Shown piece by piece: positions 1-7,334 of a stretch of DNA of 12,979 nt. The translations under genes and the position numbers were made by a program. This DNA comes from Alphaproteobacteria bacterium (GTDB lineage Bacteria > Pseudomonadota > Alphaproteobacteria > ATCC43930 > CGMCC-115725). The stretch lies in NCBI GenBank assembly GCA_005888425.1, contig VAZF01000337.1, positions 1 through 12,979 of the forward strand, given 5' to 3'. Under the pieces are notes generated by a model that had not been told where the DNA came from, did no database searches, and saw only the letters and a program-made list of their open reading frames with translations. The first letter of the stretch is position 1. Each line of letters opens with the position of its first letter.

Positions 1-101
1 CGATGACTGGAGCGGCGGTCGGGCTGATGCTCGCGACCCGGATCAACCCGCTCTGGCTGGTCGCCGCCGGCGGCGCACTCGGCGGCCTGGGAGTCCTTTA
101 G
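1..101 (+). CDS. Membrane transporter C-terminus, ChrA-like (partial)
   Basis: The last 32 codons of a gene that begins before the window, in the frame whose first full codon starts at base 3 and whose TAG is at 99-101. The visible peptide is strongly hydrophobic and ends in a segment with INPLWLVAAGGALGG, which resembles the final transmembrane helix of chromate transporter (ChrA) family proteins. That family exports chromate or related oxyanions across the inner membrane. The methionine at base 3 is probably internal, because the frame is open to the window edge. Only the tail is visible, so another polytopic membrane protein cannot be excluded. Confidence 0.45.
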   Translation, partial: MTGAAVGLMLATRINPLWLVAAGGALGGLGVL

Positions 102-350
102 CGGCTCTTCGCAAGTCCCGCGCGGCGTCCTGCCGTCTCGCCGGAGATGAGACCAGGCACCATGTGAAACCGGTACCCGACGCTTGTCCGAAATCGTGGC
201 GCCTTTCGACGACATCCCCGAACTGGCATCGCCGCTCTGGTCGCCGCTCGCTTCCGCGACAAGGCCGAGCGGATCGCCGAGAGCCTTAAACTCGCGCTGT
301 TCTTTCGCCCCGGCGCGAGCCGCGCTCGGGCATCGTAGTCCCCGGCCTTC
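102..350. other. About 250 bases without an intact gene
   Basis: I see no complete gene, tRNA or clear promoter here. The stretch separates the plus-strand transporter tail from the end of the minus-strand block. It holds one possible broken reading frame (see the entry at 181-338). A 9-base direct repeat, TCGCCGCTC, occurs at 229-237 and 241-249. Confidence 0.5.
181..338 (+). pseudogene. Possible frameshifted gene remnant
   Basis: Two plus-strand frames look protein-like in sequence. From 181 one frame reads RLSEIVAPFDDIPEL. From about 230 a second frame reads ALVAARFRDKAERIAESLKL and ends at TAG 336-338. Joining them needs one frame change near 225-245, where a 9-base repeat lies. No start codon is visible in the first frame. 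I do not recognise the family. High-GC DNA often yields open stretches by chance, so this is tentative. Confidence 0.2.
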
Positions 351-686
351 CTAGTCGCCGGAGGCCGAGGCGACTGGGGTGAACCGGGTGTCGCCCCAAT
401 TTCTGCTGCCCACCGTCAGCCTGACCGGCGTGGTCAGCCCTTTGGCAAACTCCGGTTGCTCGGCGGCGCTAGGCGCCGCGGCCGGTTTGTATTTGCGCGC
501 GAAGCTGTCCACGGCCTGCTCAATCCCGGTGACTTCCGCCAGCTCGGCGTCGATCGTCTTCAGCTCCTCGGCATGCCGGGCCTCATGCACCCTCAGCTCT
601 TCGGCATGCTGAGCCTCGGCCGCGCTGCGGCGCTGGATCAATTCGTCCTTGGCGCGGCGGATGTCGTCGGGGGTGAGGGTCCACAT
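351..686 (-). CDS. Small coiled-coil protein of unknown function
   Basis: A 111-residue soluble protein with no signal peptide or membrane segment. I place the start at the ATG ending at 686 (MWTLTPDD) because GAGGA lies 9 bases upstream of it. An in-frame ATG at 734 would overlap the dctA stop and has no better site. Residues about 8-55 are charged, rich in A, E, K and R, and likely form a coiled coil. They contain a repeated 11-residue unit with HAEEL in both copies. The C-terminal half is alanine/proline-rich and then holds VRLTVGSRNWGDTRF. It starts 44 bases after dctA and may be co-transcribed with it. I do not recognise the family. Confidence 0.6.
   Translation of the reverse strand: MWTLTPDDIRRAKDELIQRRSAAEAQHAEELRVHEARHAEELKTIDAELAEVTGIEQAVDSFARKYKPAAAPSAAEQPEFAKGLTTPVRLTVGSRNWGDTRFTPVASASGD
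353..375 (-). terminator. Possible stem-loop at the end of the minus-strand block
   Basis: AGTCGCC (353-359) and GGCGACT (369-375) form a perfect 7-bp inverted repeat with a 9-base loop, overlapping the last codons and stop of the coiled-coil gene. No T-run follows on the minus strand, so this is not a canonical intrinsic terminator. It could still protect or end the transcript. Confidence 0.22.
561..626. repeat. 33-bp tandem duplication inside the coiled-coil gene
   Basis: Units 561-593 and 594-626 begin with 24-base segments that match at 21 positions (differences at unit positions 7, 17 and 19). Each unit encodes 11 residues on the minus strand, giving EAxHAEEL twice. The period is in frame and suits a hendecad coiled coil. 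Confidence 0.65.
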
Positions 687-730
687 TTGGCCTGATCCTC
701 TAATGTTCCAAGCTGGCTCAAAGGTTTGCA

Positions 731-2080
731 TCAAGACTGTACGGCGGCGGAAGCAGAGCCGTTGTTCTCTCGTTCGAAATCCCCCTGGAGGACGCGCTCC
801 AGACGCCCTGCATCAAGCTCGCCCATCCATCTCGATACGACGAGGGTCGCGAAGATGTTGCTGAACAGATTGGTGACGGCGCGGATCTCCGACATGAAGC
901 GTTCAACCCCTAATAGCAGCGTCAGCCCCGCCGCCGGCAGGATCCCGAGTGTCGGTAACGTCGCCGCAAGCGCGACAAACCCCGCGCCGGCGACCCCGGC
1001 CGCGCCCTTCGAGGTGAACAGCATGATGAACAGCATCATCAGCTGCTGACCCAGGCTCAGCTCGATGTCGAGTGCCTGCGCGATGAACAGGACCGCCATG
1101 GTCATGTAGATCGCGGTGCCGTCGGTATTAAACGAGAATCCCGTCGGCAGGACTAACCCGACGGTCTCCTCCGAGCAGCCCATACGCTGCAATTTTTCAA
1201 TGGAGCGGGGGATCATCGCCTCGCCGGAGGTCGCCGTGAAGGCGATCAGCAACTCATCCTTGAAGTAGCGGATGATCTTCAGGAGCGGCAAACCGAACAG
1301 CCAGGCGATGGCGCCGAAGCCGATGAGCACAAACAGGATCGAGGTCAGATAGATGCTCGCGACCAGCTGGCCCAGGCTGGCAAGAATGCCGAACCCGAAC
1401 TTCCCGATCGTGAAGGCGATTGCGCCGAAGGCGGCGAGCGGCGCGACATACATGACAATGCGGACAATGCCGAACAGCGCGTGCATCGCATCATCGATCA
1501 GCGAGACCAGGCGCTGGCCGCGCTCGCCCATCTGGCACAGCGCGAAGCCGAACAGGATCGCGATGACCAGGACCGGCAAGAGATCGCCCTGCGCGATCGC
1601 GCCGACAAGGTTCGACGGGATCATCTTCACCAGGAAGTCGACAATGGTCAGCGATTTCGCGCTCGATATATAACCTGCTACCGCCTTCTCATCGAGCGAG
1701 GCGGGCGCGATATGGAGCCCGGCGCCGGGTTGCCACAAATTGCCGACGATCAGCCCGACGACGAGGGCAATTGTCGAGACGACCTCGAAATAAATAATTG
1801 CCCTCACCCCAACAGCACCGACCCGTCGCATGTCGCCCATCTTGGCGATACCCACCGTCACCGTTGCGAAGATGATCGGGGGCACGACGGCGCGGATTAG
1901 TGTGATGAAGCCGTCGCTGAGCGGCTTCATATCGATGGCAAGGCTCGGCCATACGGCTCCGAGCAGGATCCCGAGCGCGATCGCGATCAGCACTTGCACA
2001 TAAAGCTTCTTGAACGCCGACCGCCAACCGGGTGCGCTCCCCAGAAGCGTCTTGATGTCCGCAGTCGAGGCGAACGTCAT
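731..2080 (-). CDS. dctA: DctA-type C4-dicarboxylate/proton-cation symporter
   Basis: A 449-residue inner-membrane protein of the dicarboxylate/amino acid:cation symporter (DAACS) family, which takes up succinate, malate, fumarate and related acids. The length is normal and similarity runs end to end: KPLSDGFITLIRAVVPPIIF (52-71), GERGQRLVSLID (185-196), PTGFSFNTDGTAIYMTM (312-328), TSKGAAG (356-362), RFMSEIRAVTN (394-404). NTDGT corresponds to the NMDGT/NLDGT cation-substrate motif of the family. The first re-entrant hairpin reads TATSGE (282-287) where DctA normally has a serine-rich TSSSE, so substrate range may differ from classical DctA. A G-run about 6 bases before the ATG is the only ribosome-binding candidate. 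It lies 22 bases downstream of the dehydrogenase gene and is probably co-transcribed. Confidence 0.88.
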   Translation of the reverse strand: MTFASTADIKTLLGSAPGWRSAFKKLYVQVLIAIALGILLGAVWPSLAIDMKPLSDGFITLIRAVVPPIIFATVTVGIAKMGDMRRVGAVGVRAIIYFEVVSTIALVVGLIVGNLWQPGAGLHIAPASLDEKAVAGYISSAKSLTIVDFLVKMIPSNLVGAIAQGDLLPVLVIAILFGFALCQMGERGQRLVSLIDDAMHALFGIVRIVMYVAPLAAFGAIAFTIGKFGFGILASLGQLVASIYLTSILFVLIGFGAIAWLFGLPLLKIIRYFKDELLIAFTATSGEAMIPRSIEKLQRMGCSEETVGLVLPTGFSFNTDGTAIYMTMAVLFIAQALDIELSLGQQLMMLFIMLFTSKGAAGVAGAGFVALAATLPTLGILPAAGLTLLLGVERFMSEIRAVTNLFSNIFATLVVSRWMGELDAGRLERVLQGDFERENNGSASAAVQS

Positions 2081-2102
2081 GCATGGCCCCCCAAAATACG
2101 GA

Positions 2103-3128
2103 TCACGTCTCGCGAATCTGCACGACTACCTTGATCGCATCTTCGATGCGCTCGCGAGCATAGCGGATCGCGGTCGGCACCTCGGCGAACGAAAAAGTAT
2201 GCGTGTGTATCAGCTTGGCATCGAAGCGCTTTTGCGCCATCAGCGCGGCGGCGCGGTGGGTCGCACTCTTGCCCTCGCCACGAATCCCGAACACGTAGAT
2301 GTTGTTGCGCACGAGGTAGGCGAGATCGACGGGAACCGGATCCGCGGGGAATGCCGCGAGGCAGATCCGTCCGCCACGGTTGACCATCCGCGCCGCCTCA
2401 TTGAGCGCCTTGGGCGCGCCCGAGCATTCGAGCACGTACTGTGCGCCCCTACCACCGGTTAGCCGCTGCACCGCCTCGACCGCGTCCTCGCGGCCGACAT
2501 TGACGATATGATCGGCGCCGAGCCGCTTGCCCATTTCGAGGCGGCGGTCGCGCGTGCCGGTGAGGATCACCGGCTGCGCCCCCAAGGCTTTAGCGACTCC
2601 GAGCGTCGCCTCGGCGTCGCTCATGTCGTCCGGAACGTGCGCAAGCGTGTTGATGTTGTTGACCGCATATTCGGCAAAGCCGCCGTCGGTGCTGAAGCCA
2701 TTGGCGCGATGTCCTTTCGCGCGATAACCGTAATTCAGGCAAGAGGTATACATGCCTTCACGGCAGCGTTGGCAGCGGCCACAGCCGGCGTGAACCTCCA
2801 CCGTGACGCGCTCGCCGACCTGAAATTCGTCGACGGTCGGACCGAGCTTCACGATGGTACCCATGTATTCATGGCCGGGCGTGAAGCCGCGATTGAACGG
2901 CAACCCGCCATCGATCATCGCCGGGACGCCGTGACGCATGACCTCGATGTCGGTCGCACATACCGCTATCGCGTCGACGCGCACGAGAACCTCGGTCGGC
3001 CCCGGCTCTGGGACCGGCTTCTCAACGACCGACAGCTCCTCCGGCCCGCCCAGGACCCAAGCCTTCATGCTAGCCGGAATGGGATACTGGTTGCCGCGAG
3101 AGCCGGCGTCGGGGTGCGGCCTAGCCAT
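2103..3128 (-). CDS. Zinc-dependent alcohol dehydrogenase lacking its nucleotide-binding motif
   Basis: A medium-chain zinc dehydrogenase of the threonine/sorbitol dehydrogenase-like group. The N-terminal catalytic domain is intact. Catalytic-zinc ligands are C57 and H86-E87 (TPGHEY), and the structural zinc site is C116/C119/C122/C130. The C-terminal half of the Rossmann domain is also recognisable from AKALGAQPVILTGTRDRR (179-196) onward. Between DDMSDAEATL (167-176) and GVAKALGA (177-184), however, the family normally has roughly 35-40 residues carrying the GxGPxG nucleotide-binding loop; here they are absent with the frame kept. The product is therefore probably inactive, or the assembly is wrong at 2600/2601. 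I chose the ATG at 3128 because AGGACGG lies about 8 bases before it. The methionine at residue 21 (MKAWVLGG, 3068) is where most relatives begin. Confidence 0.8.
   Translation of the reverse strand: MARPHPDAGSRGNQYPIPASMKAWVLGGPEELSVVEKPVPEPGPTEVLVRVDAIAVCATDIEVMRHGVPAMIDGGLPFNRGFTPGHEYMGTIVKLGPTVDEFQVGERVTVEVHAGCGRCQRCREGMYTSCLNYGYRAKGHRANGFSTDGGFAEYAVNNINTLAHVPDDMSDAEATLGVAKALGAQPVILTGTRDRRLEMGKRLGADHIVNVGREDAVEAVQRLTGGRGAQYVLECSGAPKALNEAARMVNRGGRICLAAFPADPVPVDLAYLVRNNIYVFGIRGEGKSATHRAAALMAQKRFDAKLIHTHTFSFAEVPTAIRYARERIEDAIKVVVQIRET
2601..2622. repeat. Hairpin at the dehydrogenase deletion junction
   Basis: Arms GAGCGTCGCC (2601-2610) and GGCGTCGCTC (2613-2622) pair at 9 of 10 positions around a 2-base loop. 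One edge coincides with the point (2600/2601) where the dehydrogenase skips a conserved segment. Confidence 0.6.
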
Positions 3129-3181
3129 GGTACTGCCGTCCTATGCTGTCGCTGCGGATTTCGGGAGCGCTCGCGCGGGCG

Positions 3182-4793
3182 TCAACGAGACACATGATCA
3201 TGGGCCGACATGGTCGCCGTGTCCCCGGCAATCCAAACATCGGCAAGATCCTGGCCGATGAAATGGCTAGGCGTGATGTTCCAGCCCTTCAGCTTTGAGG
3301 AGTGCGCGACGATGCGGTTCCACCACAGGAGCGGCACTGTGTACGCTTCGTTGAGCGCGTGCCGCTCGAAATCGCGCACCATCTTCGCGCGCTGACGCGG
3401 GTCGGTCGTCATGGCCTGGGCGACGAACATCGCATCGAGAAAGCGATCGGTGGAGCCCGAAAAATTGACCGGCGAGAGGTCGTGCGACACGTATTTGGTC
3501 AGCTGGAATGTCGGGTCGTCATAGAAGTCGCCCGAAAAATCGAGCGCGACGTCGAAATCGCGCGCGTCGACGATCTTCTGCCAATCCCAGATGTTGCGGC
3601 GGTCCTGGGCTACGGTAATGCCGAGCTCTTTCCAGCTCTCAACGAGCAGCCCGGCGCCGGCGTAATGCGGAACCGGGATATCGCGCACCAGCACGGTCAG
3701 CGAGAGCTTGTCGACGCCCGCGTCGGCGAGGAGCTGTTTCGCCTTGGCGCGCGCCGAGACAATATCGCGCGAGAAACCCGGCAACGCCGTGAGTTCCGCC
3801 TCGGACATCGCCAGATTGGCGCCTGGACGCATAAGGCCGCCGACATATTTCAAAAAAGTGGTGCCTTGCAGCCGCTCGGCCGCCCCCCAACGGTCGATCG
3901 CCAGGGACAGCGCACGCCTGACGCGCGCATCGTCGAACGGCTTCTTCTGTGTGTTGAAGACGACAAGCAGGTTGGAGAGCCACGCGCTCTCGGTAGTCGC
4001 GATGCGGTCGCCCGCGATCTCGGCCAGCTGGTCGCGCTGGCTTGGCGTCACGCCGCGGAACTCAGCCATGATGCGGCCGCTCTCCAATGCCTTCATGACC
4101 GCCGCCGGCGCCATGAACTGGGCCTCGTAGCCGTCGAGATAAGGCTTGCCGGGCTGAAAATACTTCTCCCAACGCCGCGCCGTCCTCGGCCAACTTCACT
4201 GCACTGTAGATGCAGTTCCAGGGCGAGGCGAAATTCGCCAGCATCGCCGCATCCGGCCATTGCAGACGGAAGACGACGGTCAGCGGGTCGGGCGTGTCGA
4301 TCGCCGCGATGGCGCCGAAATCGACCTGCCGCGATGAGGTAACGCCCTGCGGCGGATGAATGATGCGCTGATAACTCGCCTTAATGTCTGCCGAGGTCAA
4401 CCGCGTCCCATCATGAAACAACACATTCGGCCGCAATTTGAACGTGTAGGTCTGACGGTCCGCCGACACCTCCCAGGACTGCGCCAGATCACCGACGATC
4501 TGCGGGTAGTTGGCGGCGTCGAATTTGAGCAATGTCGAATAATGCGGCGCCACCGGATGCAGAAAGGCGAACGAGGTGTTGCCGTGGCAATCGTAATTAC
4601 CGGGCTCCACGGTCGAGGCGAATTCCAAAATCCCGCCGCGCTTCGGTACGTCCGCGGCCTGCGCCGGTTGCGGCACAAAAAACGCGATGGCCAACGCCGC
4701 TCCTGCGACACGCGCGATCATCCGCGCGGCGGTCTCTCCGGCAGCCCTGATGAACTCCCGGACGGGAGCAGCGCGAAGCACTGCGCAATTCAT
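3182..4793 (-). pseudogene. Family-5 solute-binding protein gene, frameshifted and internally deleted
   Basis: A periplasmic oligopeptide-type (SBP_bac_5) binding protein of an ABC importer, now in two frames. The 5' part starts at ATG 4793, overlapping the TAXI stop (ATGA). It has a signal peptide near ALAIAFFVPQPAQA and then typical family sequence: VPKRGGILEFAS, LRPNVLFHDGTRLTSADIKA and SPWNCIYSAVKLAED. Near 4170-4185 the frame changes; the new frame reads RWEKYFQPGKPYLDGYEAQF and continues to the TGA at 3182, with KKPFDDARVRRALSLAIDR and TPSHFIGQDLADVWI. In relatives about 25-30 residues, including the TGPF region, separate KLAED from the YFQPGKPYLDG motif. So a deletion, not a single-base slip, is implied. 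Both halves remain well conserved, which argues for a recent event or an assembly error. No cognate permease or ATPase is in the window. Confidence 0.82.
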
Positions 4794-5893
4794 TGCGGCT
4801 GACCTGTCTGCCAATCGCGGAACTGTTGGAAGAGCGCACTCTTTTCCTGCACCGGCAGCGGCGCCTCGCCATTAGCCTGCCGGCGCTCATCGAGAAACCG
4901 GGAAAACATCAGCCGCATCTCGTCGGCGCTCGGCGATTTGGCGATCTGCATATTTTTCTGCAGCCATTGTTCGGCCGGCGGGTAGCGCCGCCAGCCCGGC
5001 AGATCGGCGGCAAGGTTGACATCGTGCCATTTTTGATGGTGCCCGGGTTCCAGCAGCGATGGAAAACCGGTAAAGAATGTCTCGACGAAGTTCATCACAT
5101 TGCGGTTCCGCTCGGGAACGAAACGGAGCTCCGCAACCGCGAGCACGGCGCCGACCGCAATCGTTTTGATCGGTTGGTTCGCGGGCACCAGTTCCGGGTA
5201 GTCCGCCGCCGTGAGCCGGGTCGGCACATAGATCTCGCCCGCCGCATTATCAAAAGGGATGTCGACCAGATGCAGGTCCGGCTCCTTGATGCTCTGGACG
5301 AGAGGTGCCGGCTTGCCAGCGACCAATGCCACGGCGGCGATTTGCCCCTTCCGGAGCGCCTCGAGCGCAACCTCCTGCGGTTCGTTCGTCAAGGTGACAG
5401 GGATTTTCAATTGCTCGAAGAGGCGGGCCGCGGTTATTGCCGTTCCGCTGCCATGCGGGCCGACATTCAGCTTGCGGTTCGCGAGATCCATGAGAGTCTT
5501 GATCTCGCCTCGTGCCAGCAGGTGAAATTCTTCGTTGTAAAGTTTGGTGATGTAATAAGCGCCGGGATCCGTCGCGGAGATCAGTTTCTGCTCCCGGGCG
5601 TAGTCGAGCACGTCGACCGGCAGGATCGCGATATCGATGCCGCGCAGATATTTAAGGTCGATCAGGTTTTGCAACGCGCCTTTTCCGACGACGGGCACGA
5701 GCCGCCGCGTCGCGCCATCGTCGATCAAATTGGCAAGTTCTTCCCCGATACGCACCGATATGCCGGCGGTGCCGGCGGTTTCAAGCTCGACGACGCCGCG
5801 GTTGGTTACAACCGATTGCTGTGCGATCGCCGGCGCGAGCGCGGTCACGACGGGAAAGGCGGTCAAGATGAAGGTGCGCAGAATTCGGATCAT
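4790..5893 (-). CDS. TAXI-family (TRAP-type) periplasmic solute-binding protein
   Basis: A 367-residue exported protein of the TAXI branch of TRAP/NMT1-like binding proteins, which deliver small organic solutes to TRAP membrane units. The N-terminus has a signal peptide ending PAIA-QQ (cleavage after about residue 24). Family signatures follow: LVPVVGKGALQNLIDLKYLR (65-84), YNEEFHLLAR (119-128), GPHGSGTAITAARLF (145-159), LEPGHHQKW and LPGWRRYPPAEQWL. The length is complete and no residue block is missing. It overlaps the upstream C39-like gene and the downstream solute-binding gene by ATGA on each side, so the three are translationally coupled. No TRAP membrane subunit is visible; it may use a distant permease or act as a sensor for its membrane-anchored neighbour. 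Confidence 0.85.
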   Translation of the reverse strand: MIRILRTFILTAFPVVTALAPAIAQQSVVTNRGVVELETAGTAGISVRIGEELANLIDDGATRRLVPVVGKGALQNLIDLKYLRGIDIAILPVDVLDYAREQKLISATDPGAYYITKLYNEEFHLLARGEIKTLMDLANRKLNVGPHGSGTAITAARLFEQLKIPVTLTNEPQEVALEALRKGQIAAVALVAGKPAPLVQSIKEPDLHLVDIPFDNAAGEIYVPTRLTAADYPELVPANQPIKTIAVGAVLAVAELRFVPERNRNVMNFVETFFTGFPSLLEPGHHQKWHDVNLAADLPGWRRYPPAEQWLQKNMQIAKSPSADEMRLMFSRFLDERRQANGEAPLPVQEKSALFQQFRDWQTGQPQ

Positions 5894-7206
5894 GGCCGTC
5901 GCTGATCTTTCTCGGGCAGGATGGTTTGCAACAGGGTTTCGGCTTCGGTGATGCCCAGTTCACGAGCCCGCTGATACCAATGTGCCGCCGCCACGGCATC
6001 GCCGCGCACACCGCTCAAATGGGCCTGCGCCAAGAACGCCGGGTCATACGATTCACCAAGACGCAGCGCTGCCTGGCCGTCCCCGGCTTCGGCGGCGCGT
6101 TCGTAGAAGAGCCGCGCCGACGCGATATCACCCTTGGCAACGAGAGCGTCGCCCCGCGCGAGAAGGGCCTCGACTTCAGCCCCGGATAAGCCGCTCGGTG
6201 ATGCTTTGGTCGCAGGGTTGCGGGCTGGCGCCGCGGGGACGCCGGCTGGCGGCGGTACCCGTTGCGCTCTCTCCCCGGCAAGCGGCTCGGGGATTCTCTT
6301 GCTATTGTCGTCAATCCGCGCCGCCATCTGCTGTGCGGTGGGCTCGCTGGGTATCGGCGCCGATGCTTTCGAGCTGTCCGAAGCGCCCGGTTCAGGATTT
6401 CGCACCTCGCCGGCTGACGCCGCCGCGATATCCGCCGGCGAATTTCCTCCTGCTCTGATGTCAATCGCTTCCGTTACCCTATCGCTGCCCGGCGCAGCGT
6501 TGACCGGCTTTGGCGTTTCCCCCTCTGCGAAGACGGCGGCGGTTTGGTCACTGTTCGAGACGAAGCCGCCGGCGGCCTCGCCTGCCGAGGTTCCGAGCGT
6601 GTTTTCGCTGGGCGGCGAATGGGAGCCGGCGACCGTCACGTCGATAGCGGCTTCTGACAGCAGCAAAACGCCCGCGGCCAGCCCCAAGACCGACAAGATC
6701 GAAAAATACCAGGCGAGCGCGCGCTCTCCCTTGCTGCGGTTCGGCTTGACGATCAGCGCTTCGCCGCCCCAGGCATGTTCCAGCGCGATACGCGGAAGAA
6801 AGAAAGGCTCACCATCCTGATAGAGCGGATCGGAAACCACGATCTCCTCAACGCCCTCACGCCCGGTTCCCAGCACGACGACGACATTGCCGTTCTTCAG
6901 GAGCAGCAGAACTGTCTTGCTGGCTGTCGCGATCAGGAGGCCGCGCCAATTAAAGCTGGTCGAGCGCAGGCGAAGCCCACCTTTTCTCGCGCCGGCTATC
7001 AGCCGGTCGAGCGGCAGCTCGCTGTTATCCGTGTCGTCGACGAGCCCAATCGCTGCTGCCGTCATTCGCTTACCGTCGGCCCCGCGAACGCGATCCAAAC
7101 AGGCGAGTGCGGTCTTACAGGAGACGACCCGCAATCGGCTCGCCGCTATTTCGACATCGGTCGCATTTATGGAAGCGCTGCTCACCGCATTTCGATCGGG
7201 GCGCAT
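5890..7206 (-). CDS. Membrane protein with degenerate C39-like domain and Sel1/TPR-like C-terminus
   Basis: A 438-residue protein from the ATG at 7206; an in-frame TTG at 7257 is possible but lacks a ribosome-binding site. Residues about 20-155 resemble the C39-peptidase-like domain of type I secretion ABC transporters: CKTALACL (30-37), LPLDRLIAGARKGGLRLRS (64-82), LLLKNGNVVVVLG (101-113), VVSDPLY (123-129), HAWGGEALIV. The usual DCGxACL motif reads KTALACL, so the catalytic cysteine position is threonine. The usual histidine in GHFVVL reads N, so it is probably non-catalytic. A transmembrane helix spans about 163-187 after a basic stretch (NRSKGER), suggesting N-in topology. A long Ala/Pro/Ser-rich linker follows (about 195-340). 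Residues 342-428 form Sel1/TPR-like helices (ARLFYERAAEAGDGQAALRL, AAHWYQRARELG). It overlaps the TAXI gene by ATGA. Confidence 0.68.
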   Translation of the reverse strand: MRPDRNAVSSASINATDVEIAASRLRVVSCKTALACLDRVRGADGKRMTAAAIGLVDDTDNSELPLDRLIAGARKGGLRLRSTSFNWRGLLIATASKTVLLLLKNGNVVVVLGTGREGVEEIVVSDPLYQDGEPFFLPRIALEHAWGGEALIVKPNRSKGERALAWYFSILSVLGLAAGVLLLSEAAIDVTVAGSHSPPSENTLGTSAGEAAGGFVSNSDQTAAVFAEGETPKPVNAAPGSDRVTEAIDIRAGGNSPADIAAASAGEVRNPEPGASDSSKASAPIPSEPTAQQMAARIDDNSKRIPEPLAGERAQRVPPPAGVPAAPARNPATKASPSGLSGAEVEALLARGDALVAKGDIASARLFYERAAEAGDGQAALRLGESYDPAFLAQAHLSGVRGDAVAAAHWYQRARELGITEAETLLQTILPEKDQRRP

Positions 7207-7229
7207 GAGTAATTTCAGTGAACCTGGCG

Positions 7230-7257
7230 ACAGTAGCGGACGGCCTCGACCGCGCAA
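7230..7257 (-). promoter_or_regulatory. Candidate sigma-70 promoter for the C39-like/TAXI block
   Basis: On the minus strand TTGCGC (7257-7252), a 16-base spacer and TACTGT (7235-7230) form a plausible -35/-10 pair. This would place the transcript start a few bases before the ATG at 7206 and argues against the TTG at 7257 as the start. Weak matches of this kind are common. Confidence 0.25.
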
Positions 7258-7334
7258 TCCGAAAAGGAGTCGCGGCTTGCGCTATCCACGGAAAACGACA
7301 GTTACTCTCGCTCGCCTGAAAACGATCCACCGAG

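Noticed and set aside
561..626. CRISPR-like repeats
   Set aside because: Only two units, directly adjacent, in frame within a coding region, and no spacers or cas genes.
731..733. Start of the coiled-coil gene inside the dctA stop (ATG at 734 or 731)
   Set aside because: The ATG at 686 has a GAGGA site at a suitable distance, while the upstream ATGs do not.
3302..4342. Long plus-strand open frame (346 codons) opposite the solute-binding protein gene
   Set aside because: It lies wholly antisense to a recognised family-5 binding protein and has Arg/Asp/His-rich composition typical of antisense frames in GC-rich DNA.
4793..5905. Long plus-strand open frame (370 codons) opposite the TAXI gene
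   Set aside because: It mirrors almost exactly the limits of the TAXI coding frame, whose protein is clearly conserved; no family resemblance on the plus strand.
7207..7257. TTG at 7257 as the start of the C39-like protein
   Set aside because: No ribosome-binding sequence precedes it (the region reads as the complement of one), and it overlaps the best candidate promoter; the ATG at 7206 is preferred.
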